A stretch of DNA of 40,426 nt, taken from positions 1-40,426 of the forward strand of contig JAGQOW010000031.1 in the NCBI GenBank assembly GCA_020427155.1, written 5' to 3'. Below, piece by piece: positions 1-7,862 of the stretch. The DNA comes from Planctomycetales bacterium (lineage in GTDB: Bacteria > Planctomycetota > Planctomycetia > Pirellulales > Lacipirellulaceae). Numbering within the stretch: the first letter of the stretch is position 1; each line of letters starts with the position of its first letter. The notes beneath the pieces were generated by a model. The model was not told the DNA's origin, searched no databases, and saw only the letters and a list, made by a program, of their open reading frames with translations. Both the position numbers and the translations under genes were made by a program.

Positions 1-1
1 A

Positions 2-3000
2 CCGATGTTTGCCGCGATGCTCGAGGCGTTGGCCGCTCACACCAAGCTGCCGCTCGATATGCCGTTCGACAAGCTTTCGCCTCGCCAGCGGCGGATCGTG
101 CTGTACGGCACGGGAGACGAGTGGGTGGAGGTAACGGCGAAAGCGGAAGGCGGAAAGCGGAAAGCCGGGGAGGTGGGCGTCGCCCAGTCTACGTTCCGCT
201 TTCAGTACAAGGGTTTGTATCCTGCGCTGGAAGAGGCCTCGCGTGTTTCGCCGCGGTTGCGTGCGCGGCTCGAGCACCTGGTAGATGAGATCGAGTGCAG
301 CGAGTGTGGCGGGAGCCGTTTGCGCGACGATGCCTCGGCGGTAAGGTTCGCAGGGCGGACGATAGATCAATACTGCCGATTGCCGCTCGGCGAATTGTTG
401 ACGATCGTGAACGAGTGGAAGCTGGGCGATGCAGAGCAGAAGGTCGCCGGCGAATTGATGCGCGAGATCAGCAATCGCTTGACGTTTCTGGTCGACGTCG
501 GGCTCGAGTATCTCACGGTGGGCCGCTCGGCGCCGACGCTCTCGGGCGGCGAGTCGCAGCGGATACGCCTGGCGAGCCAGGTGGGCAGCGGGTTGTGTGG
601 TGTGTTGTATGTGCTGGATGAACCCACGATCGGTCTGCATCCGCGCGACAATGCGCGACTGATCTCGGCGCTCCATCGGCTGCGGGATTTGGGAAATACC
701 CTGTTGGTAGTCGAGCACGATCGCGAAGTGGTCGAAAGCGCAGATCAACTGCTCGATTTCGGACCGGCAGCCGGGCGACTGGGCGGCGAAATCGTCGCGC
801 GGGGCACGCCTGCGCAAGTGGCGAAGCGGCGCGGCAGCGTCACCGGGCCCTATCTTGCGGGCAAGAAGGCAATCCCGGTGCCGAAGAACCGGAGGACCGA
901 TAGTGCAGGAGGTTTGATTGATGGTGTGAAGAAAGAAGAGTCCAAGCGAAAGAAGACTTCAACAATCAAACATCCCCTATCAAACATCTCGATGCTTCGT
1001 GTAGTCGGCGCACGGCATCACAACTTGAAGAATATCGATGTGGAGTTTCCGCTGGGCACTCTGACTGCGGTGACCGGCGTTTCAGGCAGCGGCAAGAGTT
1101 CTTTGGTCGAGGACGTGCTTTACAATCAGCTTGCCCGTATGTTGCATCGGGCAAGCACCAATCCGGGAGGGCACGAACGGATTGTTGGCATCGAGCACAT
1201 TGATAAAGTGATTCGCGTCGATCAGCGACCGTTAGGCAATACGCCGACTTCCAACCCTGCGACCTATACGGGTTTGTTCGAACTGGTGCGGCAGTTGTTT
1301 GCCCAATTGCCCGAGGCGAAGTTGCGCGGGTACTCGGCCCGGCGGTTCAGCTTTAATGTACCGGGCGGGCGGTGCGACGAGTGCGACGGCGCGGGACAGT
1401 TGTGTATCGAGATGCACTTCTTGCCCGACGTGTGGGTCGAGTGCGATACGTGCCACGGCAAGCGGTACAATCCCGAAACGCTCGAAGTGCGCTATCGTGG
1501 CCGTTCGGTGGCCGACGTGTTGGAGATGTCGTGCGGCGAAGCACTACAGTTGTTTGAAGATATCCCCAAGATCCGCCGCATTTTGCAGACCCTCTGCGAT
1601 GTGGGGCTGGACTACGTGGCGCTGGGGCAAAGTGCGGCAACGCTTTCGGGCGGCGAAGCGCAGCGCGTAAAACTGGCGGCCGAGCTGGCGCGGCCCGACA
1701 CGGGGCGCACGCTCTATGTGCTCGACGAACCGACGACCGGCTTGCATTTTGACGACATTGTCAAACTGCTTGAAGTACTGCACCGGCTGGTAGACCTGGG
1801 CAACACGGTGTTGGTGATCGAGCACAATCTCGACGTGATCAAGCAGGCGGATTGGATCATCGATATCGGTCCCGAGGCCGGCGCAGGCGGCGGCCAAGTG
1901 GTGGCAATGGGGACGCCAGAGGAGGTGGTGCGGCAAGCGGAAGTGGCAAGCGGGAAAGCGGAAAGCGCCAAGCCGCGCAAGCGAAAAAAGACAACGACGG
2001 ATTCCGCTTTCCGCTTTCCGCTTTCTGCTTTGTACTCTCATACGGCGGCGGCGTTGGGGCCGGTGCTCGAAGCGGGACCCCATAAGACGCGCAAGGTTTA
2101 CGACTTTGCGGCGGCTGAAGCGAATCGCGAGGGGGATATCGAGATCTCCGAATTGGGCGAAAACGTGAAGATGCCTTGGGAGATCGACGGGCACCGCTGG
2201 CATACGCACGATCGGGTGAGCCGCGCGGGCGAGCCGTGCCGATGGGACGGGAAGATTCTCGACCAGGTGGAACGCAGGATTCAGGAGTTGGGCAATTTCG
2301 GCCCGACGAACTGGAACTCGCGCACGATTGTAGAAGTTGCGGCAGAAAAGAAAACCGACGGCTGGTTCTTTCACGCCATCACCGGCGAGCCGTGGCTGGT
2401 GAAGCTGAAGTTCCGCACGGCGAAGAAGACGTTTCAGCGCGATCAGCTGATGATCGATCTCGATTTGAAACCGTTGAACGACATTCCCGAGATCGAGGCC
2501 TATGGGCGGACTTCGCGGGTGAAGTGCAAGAATCTGCGCGGCCCCTGGCAAGAGGTTCAGATCGCGGCCCACAGTTGGGACGAAATCGACACGCCGGAGT
2601 TTTGGGACTTTCTGGAAAAGGCGGTGGCCGGGTTTCGCAAGTTCAGCGAACGCGTCGAGCAGAATCCCGAGGATGTGATGCCCTGGAAGGTGCTGGGTCG
2701 CAAATGGCACCTGGCCCGCAAGGGTTTTCCGCCAGGCAAGAAGCCAAAGTGGCGCGGCGAAGTGCTAGAAGAAGTGCTGGAACGGCTGAGCGATGCCAGT
2801 GGCGGGCAACTGCTGTGGAACAACCAGCAGGTGGTACACCTGATGGTGCCCGAGCTGCGCACGCCGTGGGCGTCAGTCTATACCAAGCGGCTGGCTGGCG
2901 TCGACGTGGTGCTCAACGGCCCGCCGGGGGCGTTCGCGACCGGACGGATCGCGAAGCTGGCGTCGCAACGGGCGATTAGCGCCGAGGACGACCAGCGCGA

Positions 3001-3103
3001 TCAGGTGAAGTTTCGGTTCGTGTCGCCGGAAGACCTGGAGCAGGGCGATTTGACCGACTTTCTGGCGGAGCACCTGGAGGCGGTGCGTGGGGTCGCTCCC
3101 TGA
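2..3103 (+). CDS. uvrA: Excinuclease ABC subunit A (UvrA), 5' end missing, with long C-terminal extension
   Basis: This is the damage-recognition ATPase of UvrABC nucleotide excision repair. The frame is open to the left edge, so the N-terminal part lies outside the window. Visible in order (residues from the Met at 5): the first ABC signature LSGGESQR and Walker B VLDEPTIGLH near 180-210; the second Walker A GVSGSGKSS near 359; a zinc module CDEC...CDTC near 460-485; the signature LSGGEAQR near 550; and Walker B VLDEPTTGLH near 575. Canonical UvrA ends soon after this point. Here about 310 residues follow, made of two related modules that start MPWEIDGHRWH (723) and MPWKVLGRKWH (892). Long UvrA variants are known in planctomycetes, but the role of this tail is unknown to me. 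The linkers near residues 45-65, 303-323 and 650-672 are encoded by inverted repeats. UvrA identity is certain. Confidence 0.96.
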   Translation, partial: PMFAAMLEALAAHTKLPLDMPFDKLSPRQRRIVLYGTGDEWVEVTAKAEGGKRKAGEVGVAQSTFRFQYKGLYPALEEASRVSPRLRARLEHLVDEIECSECGGSRLRDDASAVRFAGRTIDQYCRLPLGELLTIVNEWKLGDAEQKVAGELMREISNRLTFLVDVGLEYLTVGRSAPTLSGGESQRIRLASQVGSGLCGVLYVLDEPTIGLHPRDNARLISALHRLRDLGNTLLVVEHDREVVESADQLLDFGPAAGRLGGEIVARGTPAQVAKRRGSVTGPYLAGKKAIPVPKNRRTDSAGGLIDGVKKEESKRKKTSTIKHPLSNISMLRVVGARHHNLKNIDVEFPLGTLTAVTGVSGSGKSSLVEDVLYNQLARMLHRASTNPGGHERIVGIEHIDKVIRVDQRPLGNTPTSNPATYTGLFELVRQLFAQLPEAKLRGYSARRFSFNVPGGRCDECDGAGQLCIEMHFLPDVWVECDTCHGKRYNPETLEVRYRGRSVADVLEMSCGEALQLFEDIPKIRRILQTLCDVGLDYVALGQSAATLSGGEAQRVKLAAELARPDTGRTLYVLDEPTTGLHFDDIVKLLEVLHRLVDLGNTVLVIEHNLDVIKQADWIIDIGPEAGAGGGQVVAMGTPEEVVRQAEVASGKAESAKPRKRKKTTTDSAFRFPLSALYSHTAAALGPVLEAGPHKTRKVYDFAAAEANREGDIEISELGENVKMPWEIDGHRWHTHDRVSRAGEPCRWDGKILDQVERRIQELGNFGPTNWNSRTIVEVAAEKKTDGWFFHAITGEPWLVKLKFRTAKKTFQRDQLMIDLDLKPLNDIPEIEAYGRTSRVKCKNLRGPWQEVQIAAHSWDEIDTPEFWDFLEKAVAGFRKFSERVEQNPEDVMPWKVLGRKWHLARKGFPPGKKPKWRGEVLEEVLERLSDASGGQLLWNNQQVVHLMVPELRTPWASVYTKRLAGVDVVLNGPPGAFATGRIAKLASQRAISAEDDQRDQVKFRFVSPEDLEQGDLTDFLAEHLEAVRGVAP
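139..203. repeat. Inverted repeat translated within uvrA (GAAAGCGGAA type)
   Basis: GAAAGCGGAA at 139-148, and again at 153-162, is the exact reverse complement of TTCCGCTTTC at 194-203. A smaller palindrome, TGGCG-type, sits between them at 174-186. The sequence falls where UvrA families vary in length and is read through in frame as a Lys/Arg/Gly-rich insert. Confidence 0.7.
912..988. repeat. Inverted and direct repeat in the inter-domain linker of uvrA
   Basis: GTTTGATTG at 912-920 is the reverse complement of CAATCAAAC at 963-971. ATCAAACATC is also repeated directly at 965-974 and 979-988. The stretch encodes a Lys/Glu/Ser-rich linker just before the second ATPase domain. Confidence 0.6.
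1953..2019. repeat. 15-bp inverted repeat translated within uvrA (GGAAAGCGGAAAGCG)
   Basis: GGAAAGCGGAAAGCG at 1953-1967 has its perfect reverse complement at 2005-2019. The core is tandemly repeated in both arms. It uses the same GGAAAGC unit as the repeat at 139-203 and lies at the junction between the UvrA core and the C-terminal extension. Confidence 0.75.
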
Positions 3104-3167
3104 CGGTCGCGGTTCTGGCGGTGGTGGTGCAGTGGGGCTTAATTCTGAGCCGCGACCGTCAGGGAGC
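3095..3167. repeat. 18-bp perfect inverted repeat between converging genes (REP-like)
   Basis: The 18 bases at 3095-3112 are the exact reverse complement of 3150-3167, with a 37-base loop. The left arm contains the uvrA stop codon (3101-3103). The right arm contains the stop and last codons of the desaturase on the other strand. There is no T-run, so a simple intrinsic terminator is not evident. The arm has the character of a dispersed palindromic element. Confidence 0.8.
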
Positions 3168-4253
3168 GGGGACGTGGTCGCGACTTGCCTTCGCCCGTTG
3201 CCAGAGGGTGCGCAGCACTTGCGGCAGCGAGTCGGCGCTGCACTGGCGGTAGGGCGAATCTGCTGGCAGGTCGCGCATCAGGCGGTGGTGGGCGGTGGCC
3301 AGCGCGTGGTACGGCATCGTGGGGAAAATGTGGTGCAGCGCATGGAAACGCAAACCGACCGGGGCCCACATGCCGCCGGTGATCGGGTGCTTGGGGAAGT
3401 CGACCGAGTCGAGCAATTGCTCGACAAAGGTCATCTCTTTGCCGTCGCTGATCCAACGATGCGCGCCGAGCGTGCGCAGGTTGTTGACCGCGATGATGAA
3501 CACGCCGGTTAGATAGACGTGCAGCAAGAACCAGGGCGAAAGCGTGCCGGGGATGATGCCCATCGGGGCGAACAACCGTACGGCGATGAAGACGATCCAC
3601 AGAAAGCAGCAGAGTTCCTGGAAACGGATGATGCGCAGCGTCCGCGGCGTGGGCAGCGGGCGCAGGTACATCGGGTCCATCACCATCGACGAGGCATGCC
3701 GGTGGGTCCAGTTGCGTATCGAACGGCTAAACCAGGAGAGGGGCGTCAGCAGGCCAAAACGAATGACCGCCAGCGGTGGAATGACAAAGATCTGCGACAT
3801 GTAGAACAGGATCTGCCAGGCAGGCATGCGGGCGAGCGGGATGTACTCGCCGTCCTGCTTGGTGCCGTAGTGTTTGCGGCGATGATGGTCGACGTGGGTG
3901 TAATAGACAAACGTGGGAATCAGAAAAGGAATGCCGCAAAGCAAGTTCCAAACGAAGCGGAAGGCGGTAAACTCGCCGTCGCGAATATGGATCAACTCGT
4001 GGATGAACAGCGCACATCGGTAATAGAGTAGTGAGGAGACAAAAAAGCCGACGATCCGGATGGGCCAATGCCAGGTAGTATTGGCGGTGAGCAGCTCGGG
4101 GGCCTCGACGAGCGTGAAGGCGGCGACGCCGACGATCCAGCTGGCGAGAAAGTCGGTCCAGTAGATCCAGGGATTGGGAGTAAAAAACTCGCCGACGATG
4201 GTGCGAGCCTCGGAGAGCGAGAATTCGGGAGCGATTGAGTCGGAGTCGGTCAC
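3159..4253 (-). CDS. Membrane fatty-acid desaturase family protein
   Basis: A membrane di-iron desaturase that would introduce a double bond into an acyl chain or related lipid; the substrate cannot be read from sequence. The three histidine boxes of the family are present: HELIH (residues 85-89 from the chosen start), HVDHH (120-124) and HALHH (304-308). Hydrophobic spans lie between them. I chose the GTG at 4251-4253, giving 364 residues. The frame extends to a TTG at 4358, but that stretch has no SD and looks like leader. The gene is divergent from the ketoacyl-synthase-like gene at 4502, with about 250 bases between them, which suggests but does not prove a shared role in lipid metabolism. 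The last codons and the stop come from the inverted repeat at 3095-3167. Confidence 0.85.
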   Translation of the reverse strand: MTDSDSIAPEFSLSEARTIVGEFFTPNPWIYWTDFLASWIVGVAAFTLVEAPELLTANTTWHWPIRIVGFFVSSLLYYRCALFIHELIHIRDGEFTAFRFVWNLLCGIPFLIPTFVYYTHVDHHRRKHYGTKQDGEYIPLARMPAWQILFYMSQIFVIPPLAVIRFGLLTPLSWFSRSIRNWTHRHASSMVMDPMYLRPLPTPRTLRIIRFQELCCFLWIVFIAVRLFAPMGIIPGTLSPWFLLHVYLTGVFIIAVNNLRTLGAHRWISDGKEMTFVEQLLDSVDFPKHPITGGMWAPVGLRFHALHHIFPTMPYHALATAHHRLMRDLPADSPYRQCSADSLPQVLRTLWQRAKASRDHVPAP

Positions 4254-4501
4254 GGGTTTTTCTCTAAGGTCTGACGTAGGGACACGGAGCGTGGGCTTGG
4301 TAGAAATGTGACGGTTGATGGGCTTGCGAAAAAAATGCAAGCGTTTGGCACTCTCCAACCGATTTTATCGCTGCCCTTTCGGGCTGCCTAGGCGACTCGG
4401 GGGCGACCCGGCTGGTTGTTGGGTTTCGCTGCTGGAGATAGACTGAGACAAGCTCTCGGCCGTCGGCGTTTTTCATTACTTTTTGAGAAGAGCCCTAGCT
4501 C

Positions 4502-5755
4502 GTGCAAGAAGTTGTCATTACAGGAATCGGAATCGCATGCCCGTTGGGCGTCGGCCGCGAGGCGGTTTGGTCGTCGGTCGAGAACCGTCGTAGCGGCGTT
4601 CGTCAGATTGAGAGCCTGGCGGCAACGAATTTCCCGGTGACGTTCGGCGGCGAAGTGCCGGACTTCGACCCGAAGCAGTACATCAAGCCGCGCAAAAGCC
4701 TGAAAGTCATGTGTCGCGAGACACAGCTGGGCTTCACGGCTTCGGAATTGGCGTGGGCCGATGCCGCGTTGGACGAGTCGAAACTCGACCCCGAGCGATT
4801 GGGAGCGGTGTTCGGAACCAACAATTTCCGATCCCAACTTGAAGAGATGGTCGGCTTCTATCAAGCGGTGAGCGGCGACGGGCAGCTGGATATGAAGCGT
4901 TGGAGCGACGGTATGCGGGAGATGTACCCGCTGTGGATGCTGAAGTATCTGCCAAATATGACCAGTTGCCATGTGGGAATCTCTCACGATGCGCGGGGGC
5001 CGATCAATACGATCGTAGAGGGCGACGTGTCGGCGTTGTTGTCGATCGTCGAAGCGGCAGACGTAATCGCGCGTGGCAGTGCCGACGTGATGCTGGCAGG
5101 CGGCGCGAGCTCGATGTTGTCGATGGTCGACTTGTCGTGGCAAGGGGGGTTTGAGATGTCGCGCAACGGCGTCTGTCCGGCCGAGGCATGTCGTCCGTTC
5201 GATGCGAGGCGCGACGGCGCCGTGGCCAGCGAAGGGGCAACGATTTTTGTCCTGGAGAGCCGCGCGCATGCCAGCCAGCGGGGGGTTGCGGCCCAAGCGC
5301 ATGTGCTGGGTTACGGTCGGCGATGCGAACCGTGCGCAGCGACTCAGCAACCGACAGGCCAGGCGGTGCGGCAGGCGATCGAAGCGGCCTTGGCCATGGG
5401 ACGTATCCCGGCAAGCGAACTGGGGCATGTCAATGCCCATGGATTGGCAACGATCGGCGACGATGCGATGGAAGCGCAAGCGATCGAGCAAACTTTGGGC
5501 GAGGTGCCGGTGACGGCGCCGAAGAGTTTTTTCGGCAATCTGGGGGCAGCCAGCGGTGCAGCCGAGTTGGCGATAAGTTTGCTGGCTTTGCAACAGGGCC
5601 TGACGCCGCCGACGCTCAACTACGAACAGCCCGACCCGGCTTGCCCAGTGAATGTTGTGAGCACGGCGCAAATGGCACGCTCGCCTGCGGTGCTGGCGCT
5701 CAACCACAAGCGGACGGGGCAGGCGGTTTCGCTATTGGTGAGCGTAGAGCGTTAG
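4502..5755 (+). CDS. Beta-ketoacyl-ACP synthase-fold protein lacking the catalytic Cys
   Basis: This 417-residue protein has the thiolase/ketosynthase fold of FabF: an N-terminal VVITGIGIACPLG, ADVMLAGGASS (194-204), NAHG (311-314) and KSFFGN (341-346). In active FabF the catalytic triad is Cys-His-His. Here the position aligned with Cys is Asp175 in VEGDVSALL (codon 5024-5026). His313 is kept, and the second His is Asn346 in FGN. A decarboxylating condensation by the usual Cys chemistry is therefore unlikely. Chain-length-factor-like partners and other non-condensing ketosynthase homologues show such changes. The start is GTG, with a purine-rich GAGAAGAG upstream. No intact ketosynthase partner is in the window. 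The family is certain; the function is open. Confidence 0.88.
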   Translation: MQEVVITGIGIACPLGVGREAVWSSVENRRSGVRQIESLAATNFPVTFGGEVPDFDPKQYIKPRKSLKVMCRETQLGFTASELAWADAALDESKLDPERLGAVFGTNNFRSQLEEMVGFYQAVSGDGQLDMKRWSDGMREMYPLWMLKYLPNMTSCHVGISHDARGPINTIVEGDVSALLSIVEAADVIARGSADVMLAGGASSMLSMVDLSWQGGFEMSRNGVCPAEACRPFDARRDGAVASEGATIFVLESRAHASQRGVAAQAHVLGYGRRCEPCAATQQPTGQAVRQAIEAALAMGRIPASELGHVNAHGLATIGDDAMEAQAIEQTLGEVPVTAPKSFFGNLGAASGAAELAISLLALQQGLTPPTLNYEQPDPACPVNVVSTAQMARSPAVLALNHKRTGQAVSLLVSVER

Positions 5756-5821
5756 CAGTCGGGCTCTGGCGAGCTATCGGTCGGGTGCTGGCCGTTAGTA
5801 TCTTGCGGGCGGTTGGTTTTG

Positions 5822-6328
5822 CTAGCCTCGTCGGGTGGCGCGGTCGATGTCGCGTTGCATATCTTTCTTCTTCATCGATTCGCGTTTGTCGAATTGCTTC
5901 TTGCCGCGGCAGATGCCGAGAAGCACTTTGGCTCGGCCGCGGAGAAAGTACATTTTGAGCGGCACGAGCGTAAGATTCTTCTCGTAGGCCTGGGCAGCGA
6001 ATTTGCGGATTTCGCGGCGGTGGAGCAGCAGCTTGCGGCGTCGCTTGGGGATGTGATTGAGCTGGTGGGCGAAGTTGTACTCGGGAATATCGCAGCCGAC
6101 GAGCCAGACTTCGTTCTGCTGCACTCGCCCGTATGCTTCTTCCAACGAGATCTGGCCATTGCGCAAGCTCTTCACTTCGCTGCCGGTTAGCACAATGCCG
6201 CACTCGAGCGTATCGAGAACCTGGTAATTGTGCCGTGCCTTGCGATTCTGGGCGATGACGCGTTCGTTCTTGGCATCGCCTTTGGCGGTCTCTTTCGATT
6301 TGCTCTTTTTGCCTGCGATTGTGGGCAT
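5822..6328 (-). CDS. smpB: SsrA-binding protein SmpB
   Basis: SmpB binds tmRNA and carries it to stalled ribosomes in trans-translation. The 168-residue protein shows the family core: NRKARHNYQVLDTLECGIVLTG, then EVKSLRNG, EAYGRV, HIPKRRRKLLLHRREI and LTLVPLKMYF. It ends in a basic tail, part of which enters the decoding channel in known SmpB structures. The N-terminus is a Lys/Ser-rich stretch, somewhat longer than in E. coli. The start ATG is at 6326-6328. The gene converges with the ketosynthase-like gene 66 bases away and diverges from the FKBP gene. The tmRNA gene itself is not seen here. Confidence 0.96.
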   Translation of the reverse strand: MPTIAGKKSKSKETAKGDAKNERVIAQNRKARHNYQVLDTLECGIVLTGSEVKSLRNGQISLEEAYGRVQQNEVWLVGCDIPEYNFAHQLNHIPKRRRKLLLHRREIRKFAAQAYEKNLTLVPLKMYFLRGRAKVLLGICRGKKQFDKRESMKKKDMQRDIDRATRRG

Positions 6329-6558
6329 CCTTCACAGAGGGTCCACCGATAGCCGACCGTGGGCTATGGAGAGATGCTATCGGCTGCTGCAGAATAGCTT
6401 GGACCGAGGTCAAAATAAACCGTGCTAGCTGCGCCGGGCCGATTCTTTTGGATTTCTGGTGGGCAAGCCCTGGTGAGGCCTTGATTGCGATTGGGACTTG
6501 GCCTAGGTTTCTGCACTTGAGAGTTACCTGTTGGGACGGATCGTTTCGAGGGACGACG

Positions 6559-7281
6559 ATGAAGATTACCGCATTGTTTGCTACTTGTGTTCTGCTGCCG
6601 TTTCTAGCTGCTGGGGCGGTTGCCCAGGAGCCGTTGCCCGAAGGCAATCCGCAAGCGGGCGGTTCAGCCCAGGTGCAGCAGTATAGCTATGCCATTGGAA
6701 TCGACATCGGCAGCAATTTTCGCGAGTCGGACACGCCGCTTCACTTGGAAAGCCTGTTGGCCGGTTTGCAGGACGCACTTCAGGGAGCCAAACCGCAGTA
6801 CGACGAGCAAACGCTGGCTGCGGCGATCGGACACTTACAACAACACATGCAAGAGAAAGCGAGAGCCCGGCAACGGTCATTGGGTATGGGTAACAGAAAA
6901 GCAGGTGAAGCGTTTTTGGCAAAGAATCTGCAGCAGGAGGGCGTGAAAGCGACGCCGAGCGGTCTGCAATACAAAGTGGTCGAGTCGGGCGATGGTGCGA
7001 CGCCGGGGCCAGCGGATGTGGTGAGTTGCCACTATCGGGGGACACTGATCGACGGCACCGAGTTTGATAGTTCGTATGCCCGCAAGATGCCGGCCGAGTT
7101 TCCAGTGAATCGAGTGATCAGCGGCTGGACCGAGGCGCTGCAGATGATGCGGGTGGGCGACAAGTGGCAGCTGTTTATCCCGGCCGATTTAGCGTACGGC
7201 GACGATCCGCCTGGCCCGCCGATTCAGCCAGGCAGCGTGCTGCTGTTCGATATCGAGCTGTTGGACATCGTCTCGCAGTGA
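6559..7281 (+). CDS. Secreted FKBP-type peptidyl-prolyl cis-trans isomerase
   Basis: A proline isomerase that assists protein folding outside the cytoplasm. The 240-residue product begins with a signal peptide (MKITALFATCVLLPFLAAG...VAQ), cleaved probably after AQ. An FKBP_N-like helical dimerisation region follows (YSYAIGIDIGSNFRE through about residue 125). The catalytic FKBP domain then contains GLQYKVVESGDG, VSCHYRGTLIDGTEFDSSY, VISGWTEALQMMRVGDKWQLFIPADLAYGD and the terminal GSVLLFDIELLDI. This is the Mip/FkpA arrangement. A longer frame reaches back to 6319, but the signal peptide and the GAGGGA-like site near 6548 fix the start at 6559. Confidence 0.93.
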   Translation: MKITALFATCVLLPFLAAGAVAQEPLPEGNPQAGGSAQVQQYSYAIGIDIGSNFRESDTPLHLESLLAGLQDALQGAKPQYDEQTLAAAIGHLQQHMQEKARARQRSLGMGNRKAGEAFLAKNLQQEGVKATPSGLQYKVVESGDGATPGPADVVSCHYRGTLIDGTEFDSSYARKMPAEFPVNRVISGWTEALQMMRVGDKWQLFIPADLAYGDDPPGPPIQPGSVLLFDIELLDIVSQ

Positions 7282-7862
7282 ATTGTATGGTATAATGGAC
7301 TCCGGCGCTCCCCCAGGCTCTCTCTGAGCACGGATTTCTGAAGGGGCGTTCGCGGCAGATTTCCTGTGGCAACCCGCAGCGTCAGAAAATGTATTTTTCT
7401 CTGGGGAGCCGGGAGATTAGGGGGTAATTGCGCCCTCAGGTGCTGGGCTCTGGACGGTCGTTTGGGTTTTCTGACGAGAATCTTGGCTGCACGCCAGCTA
7501 CAGTGCCGAGAGCAGATATTTTTCCGAAAAAGCACTACTTGTGGCGTTTGCGTGACCTACGATTGGGGAACGGTCGGATTCGCCAGATCGCGAACGCGGC
7601 CTCCCGCCTCAAACCGCGCTGCGAAAAGCTCGGGGTTCCTATGCGCGACCCGTGTCAAGAGCAGGCGTCCATTTTTCGGCTGCCCGTAAGTATTAATCGG
7701 GAGAATTCCGTTGACAACCGTTGCAAGGCCGGAAAGTCCGGCTAGAATCGCTGGAATACCTATCCATCGCAGTTTAGTCAGGTCGGACCCCCTGAGCGCA
7801 AGTGTATTGCCTCACGAGTTTTATCATTGTTTTTGCGTCAGTTTAGTTGGAGGGCACCCCCC
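7282..7862. other. Long intergenic region upstream of the YTV protein gene
   Basis: About 580 bases without a convincing gene. Short open frames here have no SD or recognisable domain. Visible signals are an extended -10 (TGGTATAAT, 7288-7296) close after the FKBP stop and the promoter at 7721-7748. A small untranslated RNA is possible, but no known RNA family is recognised. Confidence 0.5.
7721..7748 (+). promoter_or_regulatory. Sigma-70-type promoter for the YTV gene with a palindromic spacer
   Basis: TTGCAA (7721-7726) and TAGAAT (7743-7748) are separated by 16 bases, a good fit to -35/-10 spacing. The spacer carries GCCGGA-AAG-TCCGGC (7728-7742), a perfect 6-bp inverted repeat that could be an operator. 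TTGACA at 7711-7716 is 26 bases from the -10, too far to serve it. The leader to the ATG at 7863 would be about 107 bases. Confidence 0.5.

Noticed and set aside
1544..2710. Long antisense open frame (388 codons) opposite uvrA
   Set aside because: It lies fully within the certain uvrA coding frame; its His/Arg/Leu-rich translation is typical of antisense reading of a GC-rich gene, and it has no domain.
4388..5707. Antisense open frame (439 codons) opposite the ketosynthase-like gene
   Set aside because: Shadow of a gene with a clear family fold; no SD and no recognisable motif.
5758..5792. Imperfect direct repeat GTCGGG-N2-CTGGC-like after the ketosynthase-like gene
   Set aside because: Two short copies only, no symmetry and no link to a gene end that would suggest an element.
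7366..7689. 107-codon frame upstream of the YTV gene
   Set aside because: No SD, composition unlike neighbouring genes and no domain; probably chance.
7728..7742. GGAAAGTCCGG resembling a conserved piece of RNase P RNA
   Set aside because: The following bases do not match RNase P RNA and there is no room for its other conserved parts; a promoter-spacer palindrome explains it better.
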